The notes under the pieces are model-generated. The model searched no databases and was not told the origin of the DNA. It saw only the letters and a program-made list of their open reading frames with translations. This document shows, in pieces, positions 34,590-42,679 of a stretch of 64,000 nt of DNA. The translations under genes and the position numbers were made by a program. This DNA comes from Bin87 sp965220055 (GTDB taxonomy: Bacteria; Chloroflexota; Dehalococcoidia; Lucifugimonadales; UBA3495): NCBI GenBank assembly GCA_965220055.1, contig CBDCPE010000004.1, positions 3,844,001-3,908,000 of the forward strand. Reading direction: 5' to 3'. How positions within the stretch are numbered: the first letter of the stretch is position 1; every line of letters begins with the position of its first letter.

Positions 34590-34790
34590 GTGTCCTTGTT
34601 CATATCACAAGAAGCTGCCAGGAAGTTGATGACGAGCTACTTCAACAAAAACTGCCGCTGGAAGGCTGTTGGCGAATTGATCTTACCGGCCGACGCCGGC
34701 AAATTAAATCCGGTTGATTCTAACGGACATCAAACCTGGTGGCCGTCGCAAGCATTTGACCCGGTTGGAAACTGTACGGTATTGCCATGA
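34590..34790 (+). CDS. Hypothetical small protein upstream of the GMC gene
   Basis: A short frame ends at TGA 34788-34790, overlapping the next gene's ATG as ATGA, which suggests coupling and therefore translation. Possible starts are a GTG at 34590 or the ATG at 34629 behind AGGAAG. The product contains NCRWKAVGELILPADAGKLN and ends in VGNCTVLP. No family is recognised. An extended -10 box (TGCTAAAAT, 34335-34342) lies about 250 bp upstream. Confidence 0.4.
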   Translation: MSLFISQEAARKLMTSYFNKNCRWKAVGELILPADAGKLNPVDSNGHQTWWPSQAFDPVGNCTVLP

Positions 34791-36727
34791 ACGTCAAGTA
34801 CCTAGAATCAATACTCTATTACGATTGCGAATTGCTTTTTGAAGCTGTGGATGCTGCCGGACAACGCTACATCGCGGTGCATGACCGGGACTATGAATCC
34901 GGATGTGAGTACATCGTTGCGCCGGCGGCCCTGGAAAATCTGACCGCGTTCAAGGCGGGACAAATTGGCTTGCGGAGCCTGCTGCAGGCCGCGCCCGGCG
35001 GAGTCTGGTACACCGCCCGGTTGAGTGCGGATACGGATATGGATACCGACACCGGCGAAATAAACCTGACGCCTCAACCCACCCAGATAGCAGACTGCGC
35101 CGACTTGCTGGCGGCGGATTATTACATTGCAAACTCCACCAACCCCGAAACTATCCAGGAGACACACCCCGTTATGCAGTACGACTACATCGTGGTCGGC
35201 GGCGGTTCCGCCGGCTGTGTCATGGCCACCCGACTTTCTGAGATGACTGACAAGTCCGTCATTCTGCTGGAGGCCGGCCCTGACTACCCGGACTTCGATC
35301 ATCTGCCCGAGGACCTCAAACAGGGCAACAACACCTGGCTGTCCGCCTATGGCCCGCACAGCTGGGACCTGCGCGGCCGCGCCAATCCTTCACAGGACGA
35401 GCCTATGGTCATCCCGCGCGGCAAGGCCATGGGCGGATCGTCGTCCATCAACGGCCAGGTGGTCTTCCGCGGCATACCTGAAGACTACGACCTCTGGGCC
35501 GAGTGGGGCAACGACGAGTGGAAGTTCACCGACTGCCTGCCCTTCTTCCGCAAGCTGGAGAATGATCGAGATTACAGTGGCGACGACTTCCATGGCTCGG
35601 AAGGGCCTCTTCCGGTGCGCCGGCCCAAGCGCCAGGACTGGCTGCCGTTCAACACGGCCTTCTACGATGCCTGCGTCCGCCTGGGTATCCCCGAGCACCC
35701 CGACCAGAACGCTCCCGACTGCTACACCGCCGTTTCGCCGCGGCCGATGAACAACATCGACGGCGTGCGCATGAGCACCTCGCTGACCTTCCTCAGCACC
35801 GCCCGCCACCGGCTCAACCTGACGGTGCGGGGCAACATCTACGCGCGCCGCGTCGTGCTGGACGGCAACCGGGCGGTGGGCGTCGAGGTGGAGAGCGGCG
35901 GCGAGATCTTCACCGTGGAGGGCAACAACGTCGTGCTGTGCAGCGGCACCATCGGCTCCGCCCAACTGCTGCTCCTCTCGGGCATCGGCCCCGCCGACCA
36001 CCTGCGGGAAATGGGAATACCGGTGAACCACGAGCTGGCCGGCGTCGGCATGAACTTCCGCGACCATCCCGCCGCCTACATCCTGTTCCGAGGCGAGGGC
36101 GAGGAGCCGGACACCTTTGCGCCGAACATCCAGGTGGGCCTGCGCTGGAGCGCCGACGACTCGCCGACCAAGTCCGACTTCCAGATCACCCCCACCCTGA
36201 TGACCAGCGAGCACCGACCATCCAGCATCAGCTACGACGGTTCCGGCTTCCACTTCGGCCTCAGCGTGGGGCTGCAGAACGCGGTCTCGGCCGGCCGCCT
36301 GTCCCTCCAGTCCACCGACCCTGCGGTGCAGCCCGACCTCGATTACCAGCTGTTCAGCGACCCCTACGACCGCCAGCGCATGCGCCAGGCCGTCCGTAAG
36401 GCCCTGGAAATTGCCGAGGAGTCTCCGTTCAAGGAGTTCATCGTCGAACGGCTGAATCCGGTGGACGGCGACCTCGTCAGCGACGACGCCCTGGACAACT
36501 GGATCCTGCGCAACGCCTACACCCAGCACCACATCGCCGGCACCTGCAAGATGGGCCCCGCCAGCGACCCCATGGCAGTGGTCAGCCAGCACGGAGAGGT
36601 CCACGGCATCGAGGGCCTGCGCGTCGCCGACGCCTCGGTGATGCCCGACGTCATCCGCGCCAACACCAATGCCACCACTATCATGATCAGCGAGCGCGTC
36701 TCGGAGTTCATCAAGGCGGACGCTTAA
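34787..36727 (+). CDS. GMC-family oxidoreductase with an extra N-terminal domain
   Basis: The 646-residue frame has two parts. Residues 1-129 resemble a small stand-alone domain (DUF6575-like by eye: LYYDCELLFEAVDAAGQRYI). From Met130 (35174) a complete GMC flavoenzyme follows: the FAD loop YIVVGGGSAGCVMATRLSE, GPROxx-like MGGSSSINGQVVFRG, the second signature LCSGTIGSAQLLLLSGIGP, and the catalytic His region YTQHHIAGTCKMGP. GMC proteins normally start at Met130, and a GGAG stands 12 bases before it. The upstream part may thus be a separate gene that lost its stop. It oxidises an alcohol with FAD; substrate unknown. Confidence 0.85.
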   Translation: MNVKYLESILYYDCELLFEAVDAAGQRYIAVHDRDYESGCEYIVAPAALENLTAFKAGQIGLRSLLQAAPGGVWYTARLSADTDMDTDTGEINLTPQPTQIADCADLLAADYYIANSTNPETIQETHPVMQYDYIVVGGGSAGCVMATRLSEMTDKSVILLEAGPDYPDFDHLPEDLKQGNNTWLSAYGPHSWDLRGRANPSQDEPMVIPRGKAMGGSSSINGQVVFRGIPEDYDLWAEWGNDEWKFTDCLPFFRKLENDRDYSGDDFHGSEGPLPVRRPKRQDWLPFNTAFYDACVRLGIPEHPDQNAPDCYTAVSPRPMNNIDGVRMSTSLTFLSTARHRLNLTVRGNIYARRVVLDGNRAVGVEVESGGEIFTVEGNNVVLCSGTIGSAQLLLLSGIGPADHLREMGIPVNHELAGVGMNFRDHPAAYILFRGEGEEPDTFAPNIQVGLRWSADDSPTKSDFQITPTLMTSEHRPSSISYDGSGFHFGLSVGLQNAVSAGRLSLQSTDPAVQPDLDYQLFSDPYDRQRMRQAVRKALEIAEESPFKEFIVERLNPVDGDLVSDDALDNWILRNAYTQHHIAGTCKMGPASDPMAVVSQHGEVHGIEGLRVADASVMPDVIRANTNATTIMISERVSEFIKADA

Positions 36728-36751
36728 ACTTCTGGAGCGGCTACCGATGTA

Positions 36752-36780
36752 GGGGCGAAAGTTATTTCGCCCCTTCTGCA
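36752..36780 (+). terminator. Hairpin terminator after the GMC gene
   Basis: A perfect 9-bp stem GGGGCGAAA/TTTCGCCCC (36752-36760 with 36765-36773) with a GTTA loop and a TTCTGCATTT tail. Confidence 0.7.
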
Positions 36781-36817
36781 TTTGGCATTTGGCGACTATT
36801 GCTACCGGCGGAAACCC

Positions 36818-37948
36818 ATGAACTTCGAAACCATTGCCGCCCAGGCGGCCCACCAGATCGATCCGGCCACGGGGGCGGTCGCGCCTCCCATCTACCTTTC
36901 GACCACATTCGAGCGGGACGCGGACGGCGAGTACTCGCGTGGGTTCGTCTATTCCCGCGTTGACAATCCAAACCGCCATGCCCTGGAAGAGTGCCTCGCT
37001 TTGCTGGAGGGCGGGGAAGCAGGAAACGCGGCGACTGCCGCCTTCGCCTCCGGTTCGGCTGCCACCGCGGCGGTGTTCCAGGCCCTGGCCCCGGGCGACC
37101 ACGTGATCGCGCCCGATGATTGCTACCATGGGACCTCCCGGATGTTGCGTGAAGTCTTTGCCCCCTGGGGCATAGAAACTTCGTTTGTCAACATGACCGA
37201 CACCAGCGAGGTCGAACGCGCGGCGCGACCGAACACCCGCCTTATCTGGGTCGAAACGCCGTCCAACCCGCTGCTCAAGATCACCGACGTCAACGAGATG
37301 GCAGGTATCGCTGAATCGATCGGAGCGCTATGTGCCTGCGACAATACCTGGGCCAGCCCGATGCTGCAACGGCCGTTCGAATTAGGCGCCGACCTGGTGG
37401 TGCACTCAACCACCAAGTACCTGAGCGGCCACGAGGATGTGACCGGCGGCGCTGTCGTCGGTCTCGAGGACTCCGCCTTATTCCAGCGGATCCGGCTGAT
37501 ACAGAACCTGTGCGGGGCGGTACCCTCACCTTTCGACTGCTGGCTGACGCTGCGCGGCATCCGGACGCTCCCGGTGCGAATGCCGACGCATTCCGCCAAT
37601 GCCGGCCGGTTGGCCCGCTTTTTGCAGGACCATCCCCGTGTTGCGGCGGTCCACTATCCCGGGTTGCCGGACCATCCGGGCCACGAAATCGCCGCTCGGC
37701 AGATGTCCGACTTCGGCGGAATGCTATCGTTCCAGGTTGCCGGCGGACAGGATGCTGCTATGGATGTGGCGGCCAGGGTCCGGCTGTTCGTTCGCGCCAC
37801 CAGCCTGGGCGGCACACAGAGCCTGATCGAGCACCGAGCATCCATCGAGGGTCCAGACACCACAACTCCCGACGACCTCCTCCGGGTGTCCGTGGGCTTG
37901 GAAAGCATCGACGACCTCATCGCCGACCTTGCTCAGGCCCTGGGATGA
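36818..37948 (+). CDS. Cys/Met metabolism PLP-dependent enzyme (cystathionine gamma-synthase/lyase type)
   Basis: The 376-residue fold-type I PLP enzyme has the PLP Lys at 200 in HSTTKYLSGHED, the YSR motif (46-48) that binds the phosphate of the neighbouring subunit, and ASGSAATAAVF (77-87). The end LRVSVGLESIDDLIADL is characteristic of the gamma-synthase family. Synthase, lyase and methionine gamma-lyase cannot be separated by eye. I used the ATG at 36818, behind GGCGGA, rather than a TTG-type extension at 36782. It sits alone between a terminator and the TPR gene. Confidence 0.88.
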   Translation: MNFETIAAQAAHQIDPATGAVAPPIYLSTTFERDADGEYSRGFVYSRVDNPNRHALEECLALLEGGEAGNAATAAFASGSAATAAVFQALAPGDHVIAPDDCYHGTSRMLREVFAPWGIETSFVNMTDTSEVERAARPNTRLIWVETPSNPLLKITDVNEMAGIAESIGALCACDNTWASPMLQRPFELGADLVVHSTTKYLSGHEDVTGGAVVGLEDSALFQRIRLIQNLCGAVPSPFDCWLTLRGIRTLPVRMPTHSANAGRLARFLQDHPRVAAVHYPGLPDHPGHEIAARQMSDFGGMLSFQVAGGQDAAMDVAARVRLFVRATSLGGTQSLIEHRASIEGPDTTTPDDLLRVSVGLESIDDLIADLAQALG

Positions 37949-38002
37949 CTCGCCGTCCCATCCGACCGCAGCGGCCCTTGCATTCGCAGTACCAATACTC
38001 AT

Positions 38003-38017
38003 TGACGGTGACCGTCA
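38003..38017. promoter_or_regulatory. Perfect 15-nt palindrome, operator candidate
   Basis: TGACGGT-G-ACCGTCA lies in the 213-bp gap between the PLP enzyme gene and the TPR gene, 145 bp before the latter's ATG. Its size fits a dimeric regulator site; no regulator is identified. Confidence 0.35.
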
Positions 38018-38161
38018 TGGATGCGTAACACCGTCCTCCGGTCTCGTTCGAAACCAAGCGAAGCTGACCCCGGTAACCCCTGGCTATTTCGTCTACAGGT
38101 CAACCATCGGCGGGTTGTCGTGTGGTACCATTCGCCCAGCAGCAGTGTGGCGGCGCAACGA

Positions 38162-39268
38162 ATGGAGACGGTAGCCGTGACCCAAGTCACCAATTTTCCC
38201 GCAAAGCCTGACGACGCCGAACCCGGGATCCAGCGGGGCATGTCGTACATCGCCGCTGGCGAATACGACCTCGCCATCGACGAGTTCGATGATGTCCTGG
38301 AGGACAACCCCGACCATGTCCAGGCTTGGTGTTGTCGTGCGGCCGCCTTCATGGGCTTGGGCCTCCTCGATGAGGCCATGGAATGCTACGAACGCGCGCT
38401 ATCCGTTGCTCCAAACAGTGCCTCCGCGCGTTACGGACTTGGAACCGTCTTTGCAAGCCGGGGCGAAATGGATTTGGCCTTGGAGCAAATGAACCTGGCC
38501 ATCGAAAACGACCCGGCCATGGCGGGTGCGTACCTTGGTCGCGGCGCACTGTACGCCAAGATGGATCAGCCGGAACTTGCGCTCGACAACTTCGACCGTG
38601 CCATCGAAATTGACCCGTCCGACGCCCAGCTCCACTTCCACCGCGCCCAGATTTGTACCGAGTTCGGTCTCGTTGACCAGGCCATATCCGCTTATGGCGC
38701 AGCCATCGCACTGGACCCCGCGAACGGCGACGTTTATATGGGTAGGGGCACGGTCTATGCCGATGAAGGCCAATATCGCCGAGCCCTCTCCGACTTCAAC
38801 CGCGCCATCAAGATTGACCCCGACGATTACCATGCCTATCTAGCCCGCGGCGCGGTGCGTGAAGCCACTGGCAAGGAACGCCAGGCTCTCAGCGATTACA
38901 ACCGTGCTGTCCGCCTGGCTCCGGATGATGCCGTTACCTATTTGATCCGAGGACAGGTTTTGCTGGCCCAGGGCAAGGGAACTGCGGCGTTGGCGGATTA
39001 TGAACAGGCAGTGACCCTGGAACCGGACAATCCCGAGGCATTTATGGGGCGTGGCTGCGCGCATCTGGAACTCGAAGACGCTCAACAAGCCATCGTGGAC
39101 TTCAATTCTGCTATCCGGCTCGATCCCACTAATCCTGGCCTGTACTTCCAGCGTGGCGTCGCGTACATGCACTTGGACAATGAGGCGCAGGCCGAAGCGG
39201 ACCTGGAAACTGCGGCCGCGCTGGGACTTGACCCTGAAACGGTTGAAGCCCTGATGTCGGGACCGTAA
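38162..39268 (+). CDS. Tetratricopeptide-repeat protein
   Basis: The protein of about 368 residues is almost entirely TPR: roughly ten consecutive 34-residue units with the W-LG-Y-A-F-A-P pattern, e.g. AYLGRGALYAKMDQPELALD and VYMGRGTVYADEGQYRRALS. No signal peptide or other domain is present, so it is a cytosolic protein-binding scaffold. The start is the ATG at 38162 or the GTG at 38177, which has a better placed GGAG; the open frame extends further upstream without TPR pattern. The partner is unknown. Confidence 0.85.
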   Translation: METVAVTQVTNFPAKPDDAEPGIQRGMSYIAAGEYDLAIDEFDDVLEDNPDHVQAWCCRAAAFMGLGLLDEAMECYERALSVAPNSASARYGLGTVFASRGEMDLALEQMNLAIENDPAMAGAYLGRGALYAKMDQPELALDNFDRAIEIDPSDAQLHFHRAQICTEFGLVDQAISAYGAAIALDPANGDVYMGRGTVYADEGQYRRALSDFNRAIKIDPDDYHAYLARGAVREATGKERQALSDYNRAVRLAPDDAVTYLIRGQVLLAQGKGTAALADYEQAVTLEPDNPEAFMGRGCAHLELEDAQQAIVDFNSAIRLDPTNPGLYFQRGVAYMHLDNEAQAEADLETAAALGLDPETVEALMSGP

Positions 39269-39329
39269 TCGCCGCAACGCCTGCGCATCGCTCTGTCATC
39301 GTAGTACCACTCGCCGCAGGAGGCTAACC

Positions 39330-40781
39330 ATGTTCGATTTGCTGATCACTGGCGGCACCGTTGTAATGCCCACCGAGCCCGCCGTCGTGGATGTGGGTGT
39401 GCAGGACGGTCGCATCGCCGCCATTGGGGCGCCGGGCACGCTGACCGACGAAGCGGTGAAGACGATAGATGCCACCGGCCGAATCGTTACTCCCGGCGGC
39501 ATCGAGCCTCACATTCACGCTGCTGCCAACGTGCAGCCCGGCGCGCCCCAGCAGGTCGAGGGCGTGCCTAACGCCGGCCCTCTGGAGCACTCTTTGGGCG
39601 CCATCTGGGGCGGGACCACCACCGTGGTCGACTTCGCGCCGGCTCCCAACGAAGGGGAACTCGTCGGCGGCATTCTCGACTTCCTGTCGGTGTGGGAGGG
39701 CAACACCTACGCCGATTACTCGGCGCACGTCATCTATCGAACCAGCAACACCGCCGACAGCATCGCCCGGGTGGGCGAACTGATCAACAACGACTTTCCC
39801 AGCGTGAAGATCTTCACCACCAACATCCGCCCGCCGCAGGACCCTCCGCTCAGCCTCACTCCCACTGGACGGATCGACAACGGGCGCCTCACCGATCTCA
39901 CCGCACAGTTGGCCCGCCATGACGGTGTGCTCGCTGTTCACGCCGAAGACGATGAGATCGTGATGTACAACTACCTGCTGGCCCAACAGCGGGGCATGTG
40001 GGACTGGTACAACGCTCACCTGATCCACTCCAAGGAGGTGGAAGACGTGGCCTTCCGCGACGTGATACGGATCGCGGAGCAGAACGGCGCCGGCATGTAC
40101 TTCGTCCACGTAACCGGCAACGACGGCGTCAACGCTGTGGCCGCCGCACGCAGCCGCGGCCTGCCGGTCTACGGCGAGGTGCTCACCCTGGCCCTGTCCT
40201 TCAATGCGTACCAGTACCGTGAACCCGACGGCATGAAATACCACACCTACCCGTCGCTCAAGTATCCCGAGGACGGGAGCGACCTGTGGAGCGGCCTGCT
40301 CGGCAACAACCTGACCTTCACCGCCACCGACAGCAGCTTCACCACCTACCTGGACAAGACGGCCGGGCTCAACGTTCAGGATATGCGCGGCGGCAACATT
40401 GGCATCGAGATCCGCATGGGCGTCAATTACAGCGAGGGCGTGGTTCGTCGGGGCATGTCGCTGACTCAATTCGCCAACATCACCGCAACCAACGCCGCCC
40501 GCCTGCTGGGTATGTACCCGCAAAAGGGCGTCATCGCCCCCGGCAGCGACGCCGACTTCGCCATCATCGACCCGACCATACACAAGCGCCTGACCATGGA
40601 CGACCTGCATCTGCGGGATTACAGTCCGTGGGAGGGCTGGGAAGTGTTCGGCTGGCCGACCACGGTGATCCTTCGCGGCAAAGTGATGGTGGACAATGGG
40701 CAGCTTGTGGGCACGCCCGACGACGGCCAGCGCGTGCGCCGCCGGATCGATCCGGCGGTTCTGCAACGCCCAGCCTTCTAG
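39330..40781 (+). CDS. Dihydropyrimidinase / D-hydantoinase-like amidohydrolase
   Basis: The 483-residue TIM-barrel amidohydrolase has the binuclear metal ligands expected: His61 and His63 (EPHIH), carbamylated Lys160 (PSVKIFTT), His204 (AVHAEDDE), a later His in YFVHVTG and an Asp in FTATDSSFTT. The opening FDLLITGGTVV and the C-terminal GVIAPGSDADFAIIDP match cyclic-imide hydrolases. An AGGAGG sits before the ATG. It may open dihydropyrimidine or hydantoin rings, which would feed nitrogen like the urea block; the substrate is inferred. Confidence 0.87.
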   Translation: MFDLLITGGTVVMPTEPAVVDVGVQDGRIAAIGAPGTLTDEAVKTIDATGRIVTPGGIEPHIHAAANVQPGAPQQVEGVPNAGPLEHSLGAIWGGTTTVVDFAPAPNEGELVGGILDFLSVWEGNTYADYSAHVIYRTSNTADSIARVGELINNDFPSVKIFTTNIRPPQDPPLSLTPTGRIDNGRLTDLTAQLARHDGVLAVHAEDDEIVMYNYLLAQQRGMWDWYNAHLIHSKEVEDVAFRDVIRIAEQNGAGMYFVHVTGNDGVNAVAAARSRGLPVYGEVLTLALSFNAYQYREPDGMKYHTYPSLKYPEDGSDLWSGLLGNNLTFTATDSSFTTYLDKTAGLNVQDMRGGNIGIEIRMGVNYSEGVVRRGMSLTQFANITATNAARLLGMYPQKGVIAPGSDADFAIIDPTIHKRLTMDDLHLRDYSPWEGWEVFGWPTTVILRGKVMVDNGQLVGTPDDGQRVRRRIDPAVLQRPAF

Positions 40782-40847
40782 GCTGCCCTACGCTGAAAGC
40801 TGTACGCTCCGGCTGACCCCAGCCAACCGGAGGGTGTCGCTGCCACC

Positions 40848-42323
40848 ATGGTAAACGACACACAGGACAATGTTCTCTTCTGCCGCTTCTGCGGCCACCT
40901 CAACCGGGGAACGGAGGCCGGCGACGAGAACATCGCCAGCGCCCGATGCGCTGGCTGTGGGGCGTTTTCGGGCCTGGAGACGGTCGCCGAATCTGAAGCC
41001 CAACAACGTTCGCGCCGGATACGGCTGTACTTCCTGCGAAGCCGATTGATACGTGTCGCCATTGTTGTCCTGCCTCTGCTGGCGCTCACTATTTGGGTAT
41101 TGTGGCAGTACACGGACCTGCCTCCGGATCCGTCTGATCCATCGACCCGGATCGGTGATACCGGGGTAAGTACCGCAGTGGACGACTGGCCCCAGGCCGG
41201 CCGCGGCGTGACCAATTTAGCCTCCGCCAGCGCTCTTGATCTGCCGTCTGGAACGGCTCCCAAGCCCGCATGGAGTTACGTCACCGGCGCACCCATAGTC
41301 GCCCCGCCGGCGGTCTTGGGCGATCGGGTGTATCTGACCGACGAGGCGGGAACCGTGACGGCGTTGGATCGAGACACGGGAGCCGTCGTCTGGCGGTACG
41401 AGTCCCGGCTTCCCGCCGGGGTAACTCCGGCGGTGGCGGATGGACTGGTGTTCGTCGTATTCCGACCCGGCCTGGTGTCGGCATTGGAGGCGGATACCGG
41501 AGAGGTCGTGTGGTCGCGTCGACTGGGAGCGGCCTCGCTACCATCACCCACCATCGCGGACGGCCGGCTGTACGTGGCCGAAAGCGACAAGAACCGTCTG
41601 ATCGCTTTGGATGCCGCCAACGGCAAAACCCTGTGGGAGTACCGCCTCGGGGACTGGGTCATCGCGCCGCCAGTCGTGATCGACGACAAGGTGATCGCCA
41701 CGGCCAATGACGCCGACGTACATGTCATTGACGCCGACACTGGGCGGCAGCGCATGATCTATGACGCCGGTCGGTCCCGTTGGGTGCGCGGCGGCCCCAT
41801 CGCCACCGACGACCTGCTTCACTTCAGCAGCTTCGGCGGACGGGTCTGGGGCATCGACTACCAGGGACACAGATACCCGCTGGAACGGCAGATCCTGTAC
41901 TTCCGAACGCTGATGTGGGTGTGGGGTTTCGTGAAACAGGGTCCGGTGCAGCAGGGACACGTCTGGTCCTCGTGGAGCGTGGACGACCAGCCCTATCAAC
42001 CGGCGCTGTCGGGCACCACCCTGGTCATCGCAGACGCCGTGGGCCCGGTCACCGCGTTGGACTCCGCTAACGGTTCAGTGCTTTGGGAGGTCGACGTGGG
42101 CGCGGACATCACGGCCCCCGCCACTACCGCGGGGCTCGTCGCGTTGGTGGGCGACGAACTCGGCCGCGTAACGGCCCTCACGATCGCCGATGGTTCGACC
42201 GAATGGACAACGACTCTGGATAGTTCGATAACGGCGTCCCCGATCGCAGCGGGCGGCCTGATCCTCGTCCCCACTGCGGCAAACGGCGGGACCCTGTTCG
42301 CCCTGTCCCACGACAAAAACTGA
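40848..42323 (+). CDS. Zinc-ribbon, membrane-anchored PQQ-type beta-propeller
   Basis: The 491-residue protein starts with a zinc ribbon (Cys12-x2-Cys15 and Cys34-x2-Cys37), then a basic stretch, one membrane helix (about residues 68-88), and a large outer domain with repeated propeller strands such as VYLTDEAGTVTALDRDTGAV, VSALEADTGEVVWSRRL and LIALDAANGKTLWEYRL. The blades resemble BamB and PQQ enzymes, but PQQ-binding and metal residues are not evident. It is probably a structural or assembly protein outside the membrane with a cytosolic zinc-ribbon tail. Confidence 0.8.
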   Translation: MVNDTQDNVLFCRFCGHLNRGTEAGDENIASARCAGCGAFSGLETVAESEAQQRSRRIRLYFLRSRLIRVAIVVLPLLALTIWVLWQYTDLPPDPSDPSTRIGDTGVSTAVDDWPQAGRGVTNLASASALDLPSGTAPKPAWSYVTGAPIVAPPAVLGDRVYLTDEAGTVTALDRDTGAVVWRYESRLPAGVTPAVADGLVFVVFRPGLVSALEADTGEVVWSRRLGAASLPSPTIADGRLYVAESDKNRLIALDAANGKTLWEYRLGDWVIAPPVVIDDKVIATANDADVHVIDADTGRQRMIYDAGRSRWVRGGPIATDDLLHFSSFGGRVWGIDYQGHRYPLERQILYFRTLMWVWGFVKQGPVQQGHVWSSWSVDDQPYQPALSGTTLVIADAVGPVTALDSANGSVLWEVDVGADITAPATTAGLVALVGDELGRVTALTIADGSTEWTTTLDSSITASPIAAGGLILVPTAANGGTLFALSHDKN

Positions 42324-42348
42324 TCGTCTCCGTTTCCGTCTTTTCTTC

Positions 42349-42370
42349 ACGCCCCACGTGGGCGTTTTTT
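42349..42370 (+). terminator. Rho-independent terminator
   Basis: Stem ACGCCC/GGGCGT (42349-42354 with 42360-42365), CACGT loop and a run of six T. It ends the propeller transcript. Confidence 0.85.
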
Positions 42371-42679
42371 CGTGTGTCGTTTGCCCAAGCATTCGATTGC
42401 ATCGTTGTCGAGACAATTGGCGCCGCGTGGCATTCAGTCAATTATCATCATCATCAAACACGATAAGGTCTTTCGATGAGTATAACGACATTCGTCTTTA
42501 CACAGGCCATCATGGCGCATTACGATTGCCCGCATCCGCATTGGGTTGTTTTACTGATCACACCAAAGCCCATATCACACAAAAGTCCATATATCGATAT
42601 TATCCGCTAAAGATTACCCAGACAGCGCCAAGGCGCTCAAACTGAGTTCGTTCTGAGATGGAATTGGAGGGTAACTACT
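42371..42679 (+). other. AT-rich leader region of the first peptide-import operon
   Basis: This 309-bp stretch is the most AT-rich of the window (for example CATATATCGATATTATCC near 42590). It holds no gene. A promoter is expected; a self-complementary ATATCGATAT lies in it, and TATTAT can serve as a -10 box, but no clear -35 was found. GGAGG near 42667 is the ribosome site of the next gene. Confidence 0.45.

Noticed and set aside
38162..39268. Direct DNA repeats in the TPR gene as a CRISPR-like array
   Set aside because: The periodicity is about 102 bp with low DNA identity and follows the protein repeat; there are no constant repeats with unique spacers.
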